Shown piece by piece: positions 10,160 to 18,200 of a stretch of DNA of 20,111 nucleotides. The notes under the pieces were generated by a model that worked only from the letters and a program-made list of their open reading frames with translations, was not told the origin of the DNA and ran no database searches. The stretch lies in the IMG/VR virus record IMGVR_UViG_3300012228_000023, positions 1 to 20,111 of that record; one strand, 5' to 3'. The stretch comes from a virus. Numbering within the stretch: the stretch's first letter is position 1; each line of letters starts with the position of its first letter. The position numbers and the translations under genes were made by a program.

Positions 10160-12056
10160 ACGACACCGCGAGGGTGTGCGCGGCCGTGGGCACAATGTTG
10201 TGGTAAGTGTACCCACCAGAGGCCCCTTGGTCGAACACGATCTCGTCCCCTGCCACGCAGATCATTGCCGCGGTCTGGACGTAGACATGAACCTCAGCAT
10301 CCGCTGTGGGAGACTTATCCACTGCGAACTTGATGAACGGCCCAGCCTCCACCGTGTAGTCCGTGGTGAGCGTCTTGAGAGTGCCGTCCACGACGACCTT
10401 GAACACCTCGGCGGTCGCATTGTTGGCGTCGAGGCCGATCTCAGGCGTGATCTTATTCCCGAGAGCGAAGGTGTGGCACATGCGGACCAGCTCAGCAGCC
10501 GGTGGCTTCGCACCATCCACGAAGGTGCAGATGAGGCTACCGGTGCCAGAGAGGGCGTAGGTCGTGGTGACCAACCTGGTGACGTACTCACCAGCCTCCG
10601 CGGCAGCGACAACTTCAATCGTGCATGCATCGTTAGACCCAGCCATCTCGTTGACTGTGGCGAGACCGGCTTCTGCGGTGTACCCCTGCCCACCTTGAAT
10701 CACGGCGACAGTGGCTACTGCAGCGGTGGACAGCGTGAGAACGATAACCTTCCCACCCGACGCACCTTCCTGCACAACCGAGAGGATGTCTCCAACTTCG
10801 TAGGCATCCCCACCAGCGGTGACCGTAACGGTCTTGAGAGCGCCAGCAACAGGGTTGGCAACCTGGACGATCTTCGCACCAGTTGAGGTGGACCGAGGAT
10901 CGACAGTCGGCGTGGCGCCAACCTGGGTAGCCGTGAAGGTGAACGCCAGCTGCCCATCGACGTACTGAACAGCCTTGAGCCAATCCCCAGCTCTCGGAGC
11001 AGCCTTGACTCCTGTGACGGAGGCGAGGGTAGCCGAGATGGTGGGGCTGTTGAACGAAACCGTGTCCGAGGAGACGGTGTAGTCGTCAATCGAAACGATG
11101 TCGAACCGAGCGGCTTGATCCACACCCGCTCCGGTTTCCAGATGGAGACCGTCAGCGACGGTGTACCCAGAGCCACGGTTGGAGACGTAGCCAGTGGCGA
11201 TGTCGCTGCTTGCGTCGACGGTGAGAACGGTGTACTCAGCGGTCTTGTTGGCACTCTGCACGATCTTGAGAACCTGACCCGCCGTGTACGTCCCGGTAAC
11301 CGTGGAGATGTGGCCGTCCGTGATCGCGCCAACATCCCCGGCGAGATCAAGGGTTTCCCACGGATTGATGACCTCAGCAACACTCAGCGAACCACGGGAG
11401 ACCAGTACATCGTAGTAGCCGTGATCCACGCAGGTCGAGATCTGCATGTCGATGGCGGTAACCACCGCAGCCGTGGTCTTGTAGACCGCGGGATTGGCAT
11501 CGCTGCCAAGCGCGGTGATCTCGAAGACAGCCGGGGTGTGGGTCGTGGTCGCGGAGGGAGCCGTGAGTTCGGGCGCTCCGGTAGCCAGACCAAGGGTGTA
11601 GGTGTGAGTGGTGTCCACCTCATCGATAGTGAAGTCTACAATCCCGCCGTCAGGATCGACTGCAACCACGGTGACCACCGCGTCATGCGGGGAGGTTGTC
11701 CCAGTCCAGCCGTTGCAGATCAGGTGGAACGTGTTGTTAACCGCATACCCCTTGCCGGGGTTGATGAGCTTGATACCCTCGGGCTTGTTTGTCGCTTCGG
11801 TCCCGTAGATGTGCCCAGCGGTACCAGGCGTTGCCTTGCATTGGGTCGCGGCGTACAGGTCGGTCTCGGACGCAGCCGAGGCGATCGGGAGACCGTTCAC
11901 CTGGAACGCATCCCCAGGCGCCACCCAAGCAGCCCCACTGCCGGCGCACTTGCGCTGCAGCGAGAACGTCATGTCGGCCGCGGGAGTGATCTTGGTGACA
12001 CCGGTAAGCGGAACGAGTGCGTTTTGAGCAACTGTCAGAATCTTTGAAATGTTCAA
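10152..12056 (-). CDS. 634-residue beta-rich repeat protein, probable virion surface component
   Basis: The sequence is dominated by Thr, Val, Ala, Gly and short beta strands, typical of phage fibres or decoration proteins. A motif of the type GxGYxVxDxLxL recurs at about residues 98-112 (NPGKGYAVNNTFHL), 292-306 (NRGSGYTVADGLHLE), 411-426 (AGGDAYEVGDILSVV) and 453-467 (QGGQGYTAEAG). The spacing is irregular, so repeats sit in larger beta modules. The start is TTG at 12056, five bases after AAGGAGG; no ATG is suitable. It lies between holin and small terminase, where T7 has nothing comparable. It may be an inserted adhesin or tail component; I do not recognise the family. Confidence 0.8.
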   Translation of the reverse strand: MNISKILTVAQNALVPLTGVTKITPAADMTFSLQRKCAGSGAAWVAPGDAFQVNGLPIASAASETDLYAATQCKATPGTAGHIYGTEATNKPEGIKLINPGKGYAVNNTFHLICNGWTGTTSPHDAVVTVVAVDPDGGIVDFTIDEVDTTHTYTLGLATGAPELTAPSATTTHTPAVFEITALGSDANPAVYKTTAAVVTAIDMQISTCVDHGYYDVLVSRGSLSVAEVINPWETLDLAGDVGAITDGHISTVTGTYTAGQVLKIVQSANKTAEYTVLTVDASSDIATGYVSNRGSGYTVADGLHLETGAGVDQAARFDIVSIDDYTVSSDTVSFNSPTISATLASVTGVKAAPRAGDWLKAVQYVDGQLAFTFTATQVGATPTVDPRSTSTGAKIVQVANPVAGALKTVTVTAGGDAYEVGDILSVVQEGASGGKVIVLTLSTAAVATVAVIQGGQGYTAEAGLATVNEMAGSNDACTIEVVAAAEAGEYVTRLVTTTYALSGTGSLICTFVDGAKPPAAELVRMCHTFALGNKITPEIGLDANNATAEVFKVVVDGTLKTLTTDYTVEAGPFIKFAVDKSPTADAEVHVYVQTAAMICVAGDEIVFDQGASGGYTYHNIVPTAAHTLAVSYV

Positions 12057-12068
12057 TGATGCCTCCTT

Positions 12069-12563
12069 CTATTTTTTACTCGCTGTTCCTTGAACCTTCT
12101 CGAAGCTACGCATAGCCCCGAGACCTAACATCCCCCCGAGCAACACAAGAAGATCCCCCATCGGGACCTCGGGGAGTGCGGGTGCGGTGGACTGCATGCC
12201 GAACACACCTGCCACCACGGTGATGCACCAGGGGAGCAGAGGCTTGAGCAGGAAGGTATAGAAGAGTCCTAAGACGCAGACCCATCCGACAGCCGGGCGC
12301 CAGCCAGCCACAAAGAGGCTACTGTTGGCTGCTTCCAGCTGGTTGATGGCCGTCTGGGCCTGTACCAGCTTCAGTTCGAAGTCCATCTGTGCGGTTGCGG
12401 ACGCGGCTTCCAAAGCAGCCGCCTGGTACAGCAGTTCGGCTCTCTTATTGGGGTCGATGATGGCTTCCCCGGTGATCGCCGCACGAAGATCCTTAGCGAA
12501 GGTGCCGATACTGGAGAACAACCCAGCAGCCCCTCCTGCAACCAGATCTGAGACGAAACTCAT
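12069..12563 (-). CDS. Three-helix holin (GTA holin 3TM family type)
   Basis: A 164-residue protein with a long amphipathic/coiled segment (about 38-82, RAELLYQAAALEAASATAQM) and then SLFVAGWRPAVGWVCVLGL (82-100), two further hydrophobic segments (101-122 and 138-150) and RSFEKVQG near the C-terminus. The AGWRP...GW core and LLGGMLGLGAMRSFEK ending are hallmarks of the 'holin of 3TMs, for gene-transfer release' family. It would form inner-membrane lesions that release the lysozyme. AAGGAG before MSFVSD sets the start; the in-frame GTG at 12569 falls inside that ribosome site. Confidence 0.92.
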   Translation of the reverse strand: MSFVSDLVAGGAAGLFSSIGTFAKDLRAAITGEAIIDPNKRAELLYQAAALEAASATAQMDFELKLVQAQTAINQLEAANSSLFVAGWRPAVGWVCVLGLFYTFLLKPLLPWCITVVAGVFGMQSTAPALPEVPMGDLLVLLGGMLGLGAMRSFEKVQGTASKK

Positions 12564-12572
12564 AACCACTCC

Positions 12573-12683
12573 TTATTTGTTGAGGTACTTTCCAAGAAAT
12601 CCCTTCTTGGCTTCGGCATACGCGCCGATACCTACGAAGAACACAGCTATCACAAGCACACCGATGAAGTATGCGAAGTCCAT
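12573..12683 (-). CDS. 36-residue membrane peptide next to holin
   Basis: MDFAYFIGVLVIAVFFVGIG followed by AYAEAKKGFLGKYLNK: one transmembrane helix and a basic amphipathic tail. GGAGG lies a few bases before the ATG. It stops 9 nt before the holin start, so a role as antiholin, pinholin or lysis timer is possible; that is inferred from position. Confidence 0.75.
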   Translation of the reverse strand: MDFAYFIGVLVIAVFFVGIGAYAEAKKGFLGKYLNK

Positions 12684-12738
12684 ATCTAACCTCCGAAGAG
12701 TTTGGTGAAGAACTGAATGATGGCTTCCCAGATGGCCC

Positions 12739-13023
12739 TTAGGAAACCGTGATGGCGGCCGGGGGCATCGGCACCTGAAAAGGCTCGGTGTAGGAGATGG
12801 CGGGAGACTTCGCGCTGACCTGACCATCCAGATCAGACTGCAGTTCCCAAGAGTTCGTTTCGCCAGGAGTGACCTCGATGGGCCACTCGGTGACACCGGG
12901 GAGCGTTGTGTAGACTTCTACCCCGTCCTTCCAGACGCGGACCTTCATGCGCACCGAAGCTCCGCCGATCGGCGTGCCATCGGTGTACGTTGTGGCGTTC
13001 TGCCACGAGATGTGTCTCTGCAT
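12739..13023 (-). CDS. 94-residue beta-sandwich (fibronectin-III-like) protein
   Basis: The strand pattern (ATTYTDGTPI, ASVRMKVRVWKDGVEVYTT, TPGETNSWELQS, GQVSAKSPAISYTEPFQV) resembles a single FN3/Ig-like domain of the sort that decorates tail fibres. No catalytic motif is seen. The ATG follows the upstream TAG immediately (TAGATG), with GGGGGGA as ribosome site, so it is coupled to the 85-residue gene. It is likely a virion accessory or fibre-tip piece. Confidence 0.75.
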   Translation of the reverse strand: MQRHISWQNATTYTDGTPIGGASVRMKVRVWKDGVEVYTTLPGVTEWPIEVTPGETNSWELQSDLDGQVSAKSPAISYTEPFQVPMPPAAITVS

Positions 13024-13281
13024 CTATCCCCCCTGAATTTTGTGGACTATGCCGGTCGCAGACAATCCTGCCAGAACAGAGAGGACAGCGATGATTGCCC
13101 ACTTAAGGACGGAGAACTTGATGTCGCTGATCTTCCCCATGTTGCGGAGGAACTGCTGGAGTGCGGCGTGATCATTGTCGTGCTGTTCTGAAGCAATTCT
13201 GTAGCGACAGTGGAGTTCTGGGTTCTTGAAAGCCTCCTTTACTCCTTCTGCTATTGCCCATTTGATTTCGTCATGTGTCAC
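13024..13281 (-). CDS. 85-residue protein with C-terminal membrane helix
   Basis: The N-terminal soluble part has an HxxH/Cys-containing segment (PELHCRYRIASEQHDNDHAA), and a single hydrophobic helix fills residues about 58-80 (LKWAIIAVLSVLAGLSATGI). This layout occurs in small phage proteins encoded beside tail fibre or lysis genes, sometimes annotated holin-like. The start is GTG (13281), with AAAGGGCGG upstream. It lies between the beta-propeller and the FN3-like gene. Lysis regulation or fibre assembly are both possible. Confidence 0.75.
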   Translation of the reverse strand: MTHDEIKWAIAEGVKEAFKNPELHCRYRIASEQHDNDHAALQQFLRNMGKISDIKFSVLKWAIIAVLSVLAGLSATGIVHKIQGG

Positions 13282-13298
13282 TTCATCACCGCCCTTTG

Positions 13299-14054
13299 CT
13301 ATCCGATTATTGTCCCGTAAGAGTGCACCAGCGGGTTAAACGAATACGACGAACAAATCCCTGTCCAATTATAGCTGCCGCTTTCTACATCCTCCCAAGC
13401 CCCCACGCCACCGACTTTCTTTTTGATTGGGACTCCATAGGGGGAGCAGTACACATCACCATTCACAAAAATAGCGACTCCGTAATAGTTCCCGGCTGGG
13501 GGAGAGGTGTTCGCATGGTTCAAAAAGATGGTTGCAGAACTTGCGGCCCATACATCCCCCGCAGGAGAAACCGCCACTTGGAGCACCAAGCCAGGGCTGT
13601 ATCCGCTTTGGAAAGCCTGAAAATCTCCAACGCCCCCGGTCTGTTTGTAGGCGATATCCCCATGTCGGACAACGTAGATGTCGCCATTCAACGAAGAGGA
13701 CATCCCCCAGTAGAGGAGGGCTGGCTGGTTGAGAGAAACGAAATCACCGGCCGCTCCTATTTGTTTATAAATCTGTCCCGTCTCGTTGCTATATACACAA
13801 ACGTACACATCACCATTAGGAGCGACGGTTACGCCTTTGTAGGCGCGAGAGGGGAGATTTAAGGACACGAACGTGCTGCCATCCCGCGATTTGCGCCAGA
13901 CCTGGTCGTTACCCGTGGCGTACACAGACCCATCAGGGTGCGCGGCGATCCCCTGCCACGCATGTTGTGCGGGGTCTATCTCGACAAAGGCTCCCGTTCC
14001 ACCTGTTTGTTTGTAGATACCTCTTTCTTGCGTGCAGGCGTAAAGGTCAGCCAT
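13299..14054 (-). CDS. Six-bladed beta-propeller, putative receptor-binding protein
   Basis: The 251 residues consist of about six repeats of roughly 40 residues, each with YKQTGGxGxFV, then a strand with WxGI/YxGV and then GDVYV-type closing strands: YKQTGGTGAFVEID, FVSLNLPSRAYKGV, YKQIGAAGDFVSLN, YKQTGGVGDFQAF, GNYYGVAIFVNGDVY and KKVGGVGAWEDVE. This is a tachylectin/tectonin-like propeller and suggests carbohydrate binding. It follows the tail fibre gene by one base, so it may be the receptor-binding tip replacing the C-terminal part of a T7-type fibre. The DNA here looks more AT-rich than its neighbours, which would fit module exchange. No signal peptide. Confidence 0.82.
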   Translation of the reverse strand: MADLYACTQERGIYKQTGGTGAFVEIDPAQHAWQGIAAHPDGSVYATGNDQVWRKSRDGSTFVSLNLPSRAYKGVTVAPNGDVYVCVYSNETGQIYKQIGAAGDFVSLNQPALLYWGMSSSLNGDIYVVRHGDIAYKQTGGVGDFQAFQSGYSPGLVLQVAVSPAGDVWAASSATIFLNHANTSPPAGNYYGVAIFVNGDVYCSPYGVPIKKKVGGVGAWEDVESGSYNWTGICSSYSFNPLVHSYGTIIG

Positions 14055-14055
14055 C

Positions 14056-14769
14056 CTATTTCTCCACGACTAAGGTGATGGTGACGCGAGTGATCGTGGC
14101 GCAGGAGTCTACGTTGTAAGACAACACATCCCCAGCGGAGATAGTGGTTGTCCATCCGGTGAGGGCGACATCCTTCACCTTCGTGCCATCCGTGATGGTG
14201 ATGGGAGTGGCCGAAGTGATCGAGTCAGCGTCCGTGGGAGGGAAATTGGCGTAGGTGTCCTTCCAGACATCCACCACGATGCTCCCGGACTGATCTGCGT
14301 AAGCGTGGGCTTCCAGAATCGTGCAGGGGAAGGGGATCTGAAGATGCCCCTTCTCCCCAGCAAGGATCGCTTCTCCCCCTCCGTCTACCACGAGGGTGAC
14401 CGCGAAGGTGTTGTTGGCGAGGTTGAAACCATCCACTATGGTCTCCAGTTGCGTTTGACCATCGAGGAGTTCTTCGATCAAGTAGATCGCTTGCAGAGCG
14501 GCCATGTTCTGGTCTTCCTCGTTGAGCAACGAGGCGTCGGTGAAAGTGACCATCGGGTCGTAAGGCGTTGACCGGAAGATCTCGACCACTGCTCCAGATG
14601 CGGCGGTTAGAGCGATGGTGGATTCAGTCACCCAGCTCCATGTGTCGTCTTCCTGTAGAACGTCATCGAAGCGGACATGGGTGTGAGAGATGTCGAGGTA
14701 GGGGAACGTGACGGAGAGGACTTGTTCGCTGCCGGTGCCTGTGTAGAAGACTTTCGATCTATACGCCAT
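14056..14769 (-). CDS. Tail fibre protein with T7 gp17-type N-terminal domain
   Basis: Residues about 1-105 match the virion-attachment domain of T7-like tail fibres: VTFPYLDISHTHVRFDD (20-36), IFRSTPYDPMVTFTDASLL (64-82) and NEEDQNMAALQAIYLIEE (83-100). In T7 this part docks the fibre to the tail. A short beta-rich C-terminal domain replaces the long shaft and tip (237 residues against 553 in T7), so receptor contact is probably passed to other proteins such as the propeller encoded next. The ATG overlaps the lysozyme gene end by 11 nt, with AAGGGGAG upstream. Confidence 0.92.
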   Translation of the reverse strand: MAYRSKVFYTGTGSEQVLSVTFPYLDISHTHVRFDDVLQEDDTWSWVTESTIALTAASGAVVEIFRSTPYDPMVTFTDASLLNEEDQNMAALQAIYLIEELLDGQTQLETIVDGFNLANNTFAVTLVVDGGGEAILAGEKGHLQIPFPCTILEAHAYADQSGSIVVDVWKDTYANFPPTDADSITSATPITITDGTKVKDVALTGWTTTISAGDVLSYNVDSCATITRVTITLVVEK

Positions 14770-15193
14770 TCCTCACCACTCCCCTTTCCAGTTCGTTGCA
14801 GATCCTCCTGGCCCTACGGGTGACCTGGCGATACCAGAGGGAGTTCCGCGCGTGGTGCGCAGCCTCAGGCCAGTTCCCGCGGTAGATGGCTGCAAGCGTG
14901 TTCTTGAAGTTTTTGACCCCGGTGTAGCCGAGGTTGAAGATCATGTTGACCAGGGCGTGCTCACGTACCTCGTTGATCTCGACGCCGGTAGACCCGAAGA
15001 GGCGACGGAAACCTTCGATGGCTTCCTCGGTCTTCTCTCGCAGCTCTATCTCGGCATCCTCCTTCGTGATCTTGAAGTCCACCCCTGGAGCCTTGGTGCC
15101 ATACCCCCAGGTCCACTGCTTGAAATCCCAGAAGGAGATTGGGGAGAAACCTTCGTCTTTCTTGAGCTGCTCTACGATTACGTCGAGGTTCAA
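14759..15193 (-). CDS. T4-type lysozyme (GH24 endolysin)
   Basis: A 144-residue muramidase with the catalytic triad of GH24: E14 in KKDEGFS, D23 and T28 in FWDFKQWTWGYGT (T4 lysozyme E11, D20, T26). Conserved helices follow, including ALVNMIFNLGYTGVKNFKNT and SLWYRQVTRRARRICNELE (GxxFxxLW..R type). It cleaves the MurNAc-GlcNAc bond in peptidoglycan. There is no signal peptide, so it needs the holin encoded downstream. The start is TTG (15193) behind AGGAGACATACC. T7 uses an amidase (gp3.5) placed elsewhere, so this is a different lysis arrangement. Confidence 0.93.
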   Translation of the reverse strand: MNLDVIVEQLKKDEGFSPISFWDFKQWTWGYGTKAPGVDFKITKEDAEIELREKTEEAIEGFRRLFGSTGVEINEVREHALVNMIFNLGYTGVKNFKNTLAAIYRGNWPEAAHHARNSLWYRQVTRRARRICNELERGVVRNGV

Positions 15194-15215
15194 GGTATGT
15201 CTCCTGGAAATTGAA

Positions 15216-15235
15216 AGGGGCCCCGAAGGGCCCCT
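15216..15235 (-). terminator. Hairpin with TTCG loop, terminator-like
   Basis: AGGGGCCC and GGGCCCCT form a perfect 8-bp stem around TTCG (minus strand), followed by only a short T-run (TTC). It lies between the 1529-residue gene and the lysozyme ribosome site. The weak T-tract suggests partial termination or an mRNA stabilising hairpin. Confidence 0.7.
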
Positions 15236-15241
15236 GTCAGG

Positions 15242-18200
15242 TTAAGGTTGCTGGTTGTAGAAGAAGGCTTTGATACCCAGGTCCCCCTCCTTGGGGGGCT
15301 TGTAGTCGTTCACCGGGTTCTCGAGGTTCTTCTCCCTCTCCTTGTAGATGCGCTCGTCGGTCTCGTCCTGCATCTCCGCAAATGCCTCCTGGCGGAAGCT
15401 CTTGATGATGGTCATGACGAAACGTGCTTTGGTGCCAGGCTCGGCAGCCCCTGCGGACTGAACAAGGTCCTGGTACCCCGGGTCGTTGTCGATCTCGTTG
15501 CTTAAGTATTCCTCGAGATCCATCCCGTCCCGCTTGATGGTTCCCACCAGCTGGTTCCAACGAAGCCTCTCGGCCGGCGTCAGTTTCACATCACGCCACT
15601 CGTCGTCCAGCATCTCCTGGATCGGAGCCTCCATGTAGCCGATCTCCCGTCGTGCGGAAGACAGCGGCTTGCCTGGAGAGACCGCAACCGTACCCAGGAA
15701 CTCCTTCCCGTAGTTGACCATGGGTTTCCCCAGGAGGTCGAACTTCGGGTCTACGCGGGTAGGCGCCACCACCATCAGGTAGTAGTCCAGGAAGCTATGC
15801 GCTTCCCGCAGATAGGGGTTGCGCTCTGGTGCGTTGGTGTATGCCCTGATCGCAGACGAGAAGGGAACGGTCATGGCCACCGCCGTCCTGGCAGTAAGCC
15901 TTGACACCATCCCTACCCCGCGGTCACCCGCGAGGGACGCCTGGATCTCCTTGAGTTGCCTGTTGGCAGTGGAGTCCGACCAGGCTGCTGTGGTAGCTGC
16001 GAGTAGGTACGCACCCACCGTGGCAATATCCCAGTGCTGCCCACCGGGCCCCCAGCGTTCCACCGGGGTGTGCTTCTTGAGGAACTCCACGGTCTCAGGA
16101 TCGATATCCATGGATTGATCGAAGAGGTTGATCTTGTTCTTGTCGGTATCAACCCCAATGCTGTTCTGGATCGCGTACATCACCCGGCCGGTAAGACTCC
16201 AGATGTTGCCGACAGGCCAGGCGTTCTGCAGGGAGTACGCGGTATCGCCAGCGGTGAGGCTGTCCGCGTCCGGTCCTGCCGTTTTGAAGGCTGCTTTCTT
16301 GTCTGGGTCTTTCATGGGGTTCAACTTTCCCCCCAGGTACAACCCAATGCCCACCAGGTACAGCATGCGGCCCATGTAGAGTTTCGCCATGGCCGCGTCC
16401 CTGCGAGCGGGATCGACAGACTTCATATCCTTCGTCATCTCGGAGGAGAACCTCCAAAGCATCGGAGTCCGATGTCCTAACTGGCGGAGCATGTTCCATG
16501 TCGTCTGCCAGACAGGGACGATGAAGTTCACAGGGGTCATCTTGTGGATGCCCTCACCTACATTACCGATAGCTCGCCCGAGGGCACTTTCAGATCCTTG
16601 GAGATCTGTGGCCAACGAGTCACTGGCGGCTGCTTTCAGAGCCCGTTCATGGAATTGTCCATCCTTGAGGAACGGGGCGAGGTCTTCCATCTCCTCGTTC
16701 GTCGGCTTCTTCAGGTTGGACTCCAGGAACAACTGGTGCGCCTTGAGGAACCCCTGGATGAACGTCTTGCGCTCACCCTCGTTCAGGGCCTCCCCGTTGG
16801 TCTTGTTCAGTTGCTTGAAGGATTCCACGTAGGCGATTTCAGAGATCTTCGCGTAGTACCCCGGGTACCTGGCGGCTAAGTTATCCACCACCCCCAGAGC
16901 GTTGAGCGGTATGCGGGAGAGGACCCCCGTCATGTCAATGAAGTCAGCAAAGACGTTCGTCCACCCACCCTTGCGGACTCCTCCCATCTTCTCAAAGTCG
17001 AAGCTGCGGGTGGACCCGCCATACTTGGACTTGTGAGGGACGAGGAAGCTGTCAGCCAGGGTGCTCTCGAAGACTTTCGCTTTGGTGGTTGCATCCGCCT
17101 TGCCTTCTTGAGTTTGCCCACCAACTTCAGCTGCAATCCCGTAGGCTTTCTTGAATATCTCTCCGGTGTACTTCACGCCATACTTGGCGCCCATGATCTC
17201 ACCGAATGCGAAGGCGTTCGCCTGGTGGAGGCCAACACGCCCAGGCCGTCCACGTCCGCGGATCGCTTCTGCGTACTTCTCCCCAACTCTCATGATCCCG
17301 ATGGCTGTAGCGCCACCGAGGTTGATCAGCTGGGTCGCGGAGTTGGAGAAGATCCAACCCTTGTAAACCTCTACCCACCCCTTCATCTTCGGCCACGCAC
17401 CCACCTTGACGGTGAGTTTGCGTAGCCCCTGGAGGTCGGAGGCAGCCATGATGTCTTCCACGGTGATGTTGCTACGGTCTCCCTTAGCGGCCAGGGCGTA
17501 CCCTACGTCACTGAAGAATCCCGTTTCGATCTCCTGCATCCGCAGGGCGTACGCCGCGTACTTCTCGAGGTTCGCTATGTCCTGCGGGGTTGCGTCGGGG
17601 TGCAGGGAGCGGGCTGTCAGAGTCATGAGGATGGCCTTTGAAGTCTTGCTGGCCGTCATGATCATGACCGAACTCTTGGCTGTGCGGTCCGCAGCCGCCG
17701 CGGCATCCTCCAGTTTCGGGAGGGAGACGAAGTCGGCGTCGGTGATATTACGGTCGGGCCTGTTGGCTTCTCGCCACTTCGAGCCCTTCTTGGCGCGCTC
17801 TTCCTCCGTCATGGAGGCCCACACTTCCCGCTTCTTCTTCTCGGTCGTCAGACGAGCCATCTTCTCCCGGTCTTTAAGGAACGAACGGGTTTCAGGCTCG
17901 TGCGCCAATCCGTCCTTCACGATCCCGTCAATGATATCGATCATGTCCTCGACGGTTCCAAGGCGATCGGGGTGGGCCACTTCGGTAGGATCGAAGTCCT
18001 TCCCGTTGTTGACCGCTTCCCGTACCTTGAGCACCACAGCCATCGTGCGATTCTTCCTCGCCTCGGTGGCTGCATCCCGTGGCGTATTCGGGTCGGAGAC
18101 GATCCTCTCAAGGTGGGCGTTCGCCCGAAGCTTCCCGAGGTCGTACCCGACATGACGCTTAACGATATACTTTCCCGACAGTGGGCTGGTGTACTTGATG

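Noticed and set aside
10086-12047. Plus-strand frames of 266 and 310 residues
   Set aside because: Both are antisense to the 634-residue gene with no initiation signals and low-complexity composition.
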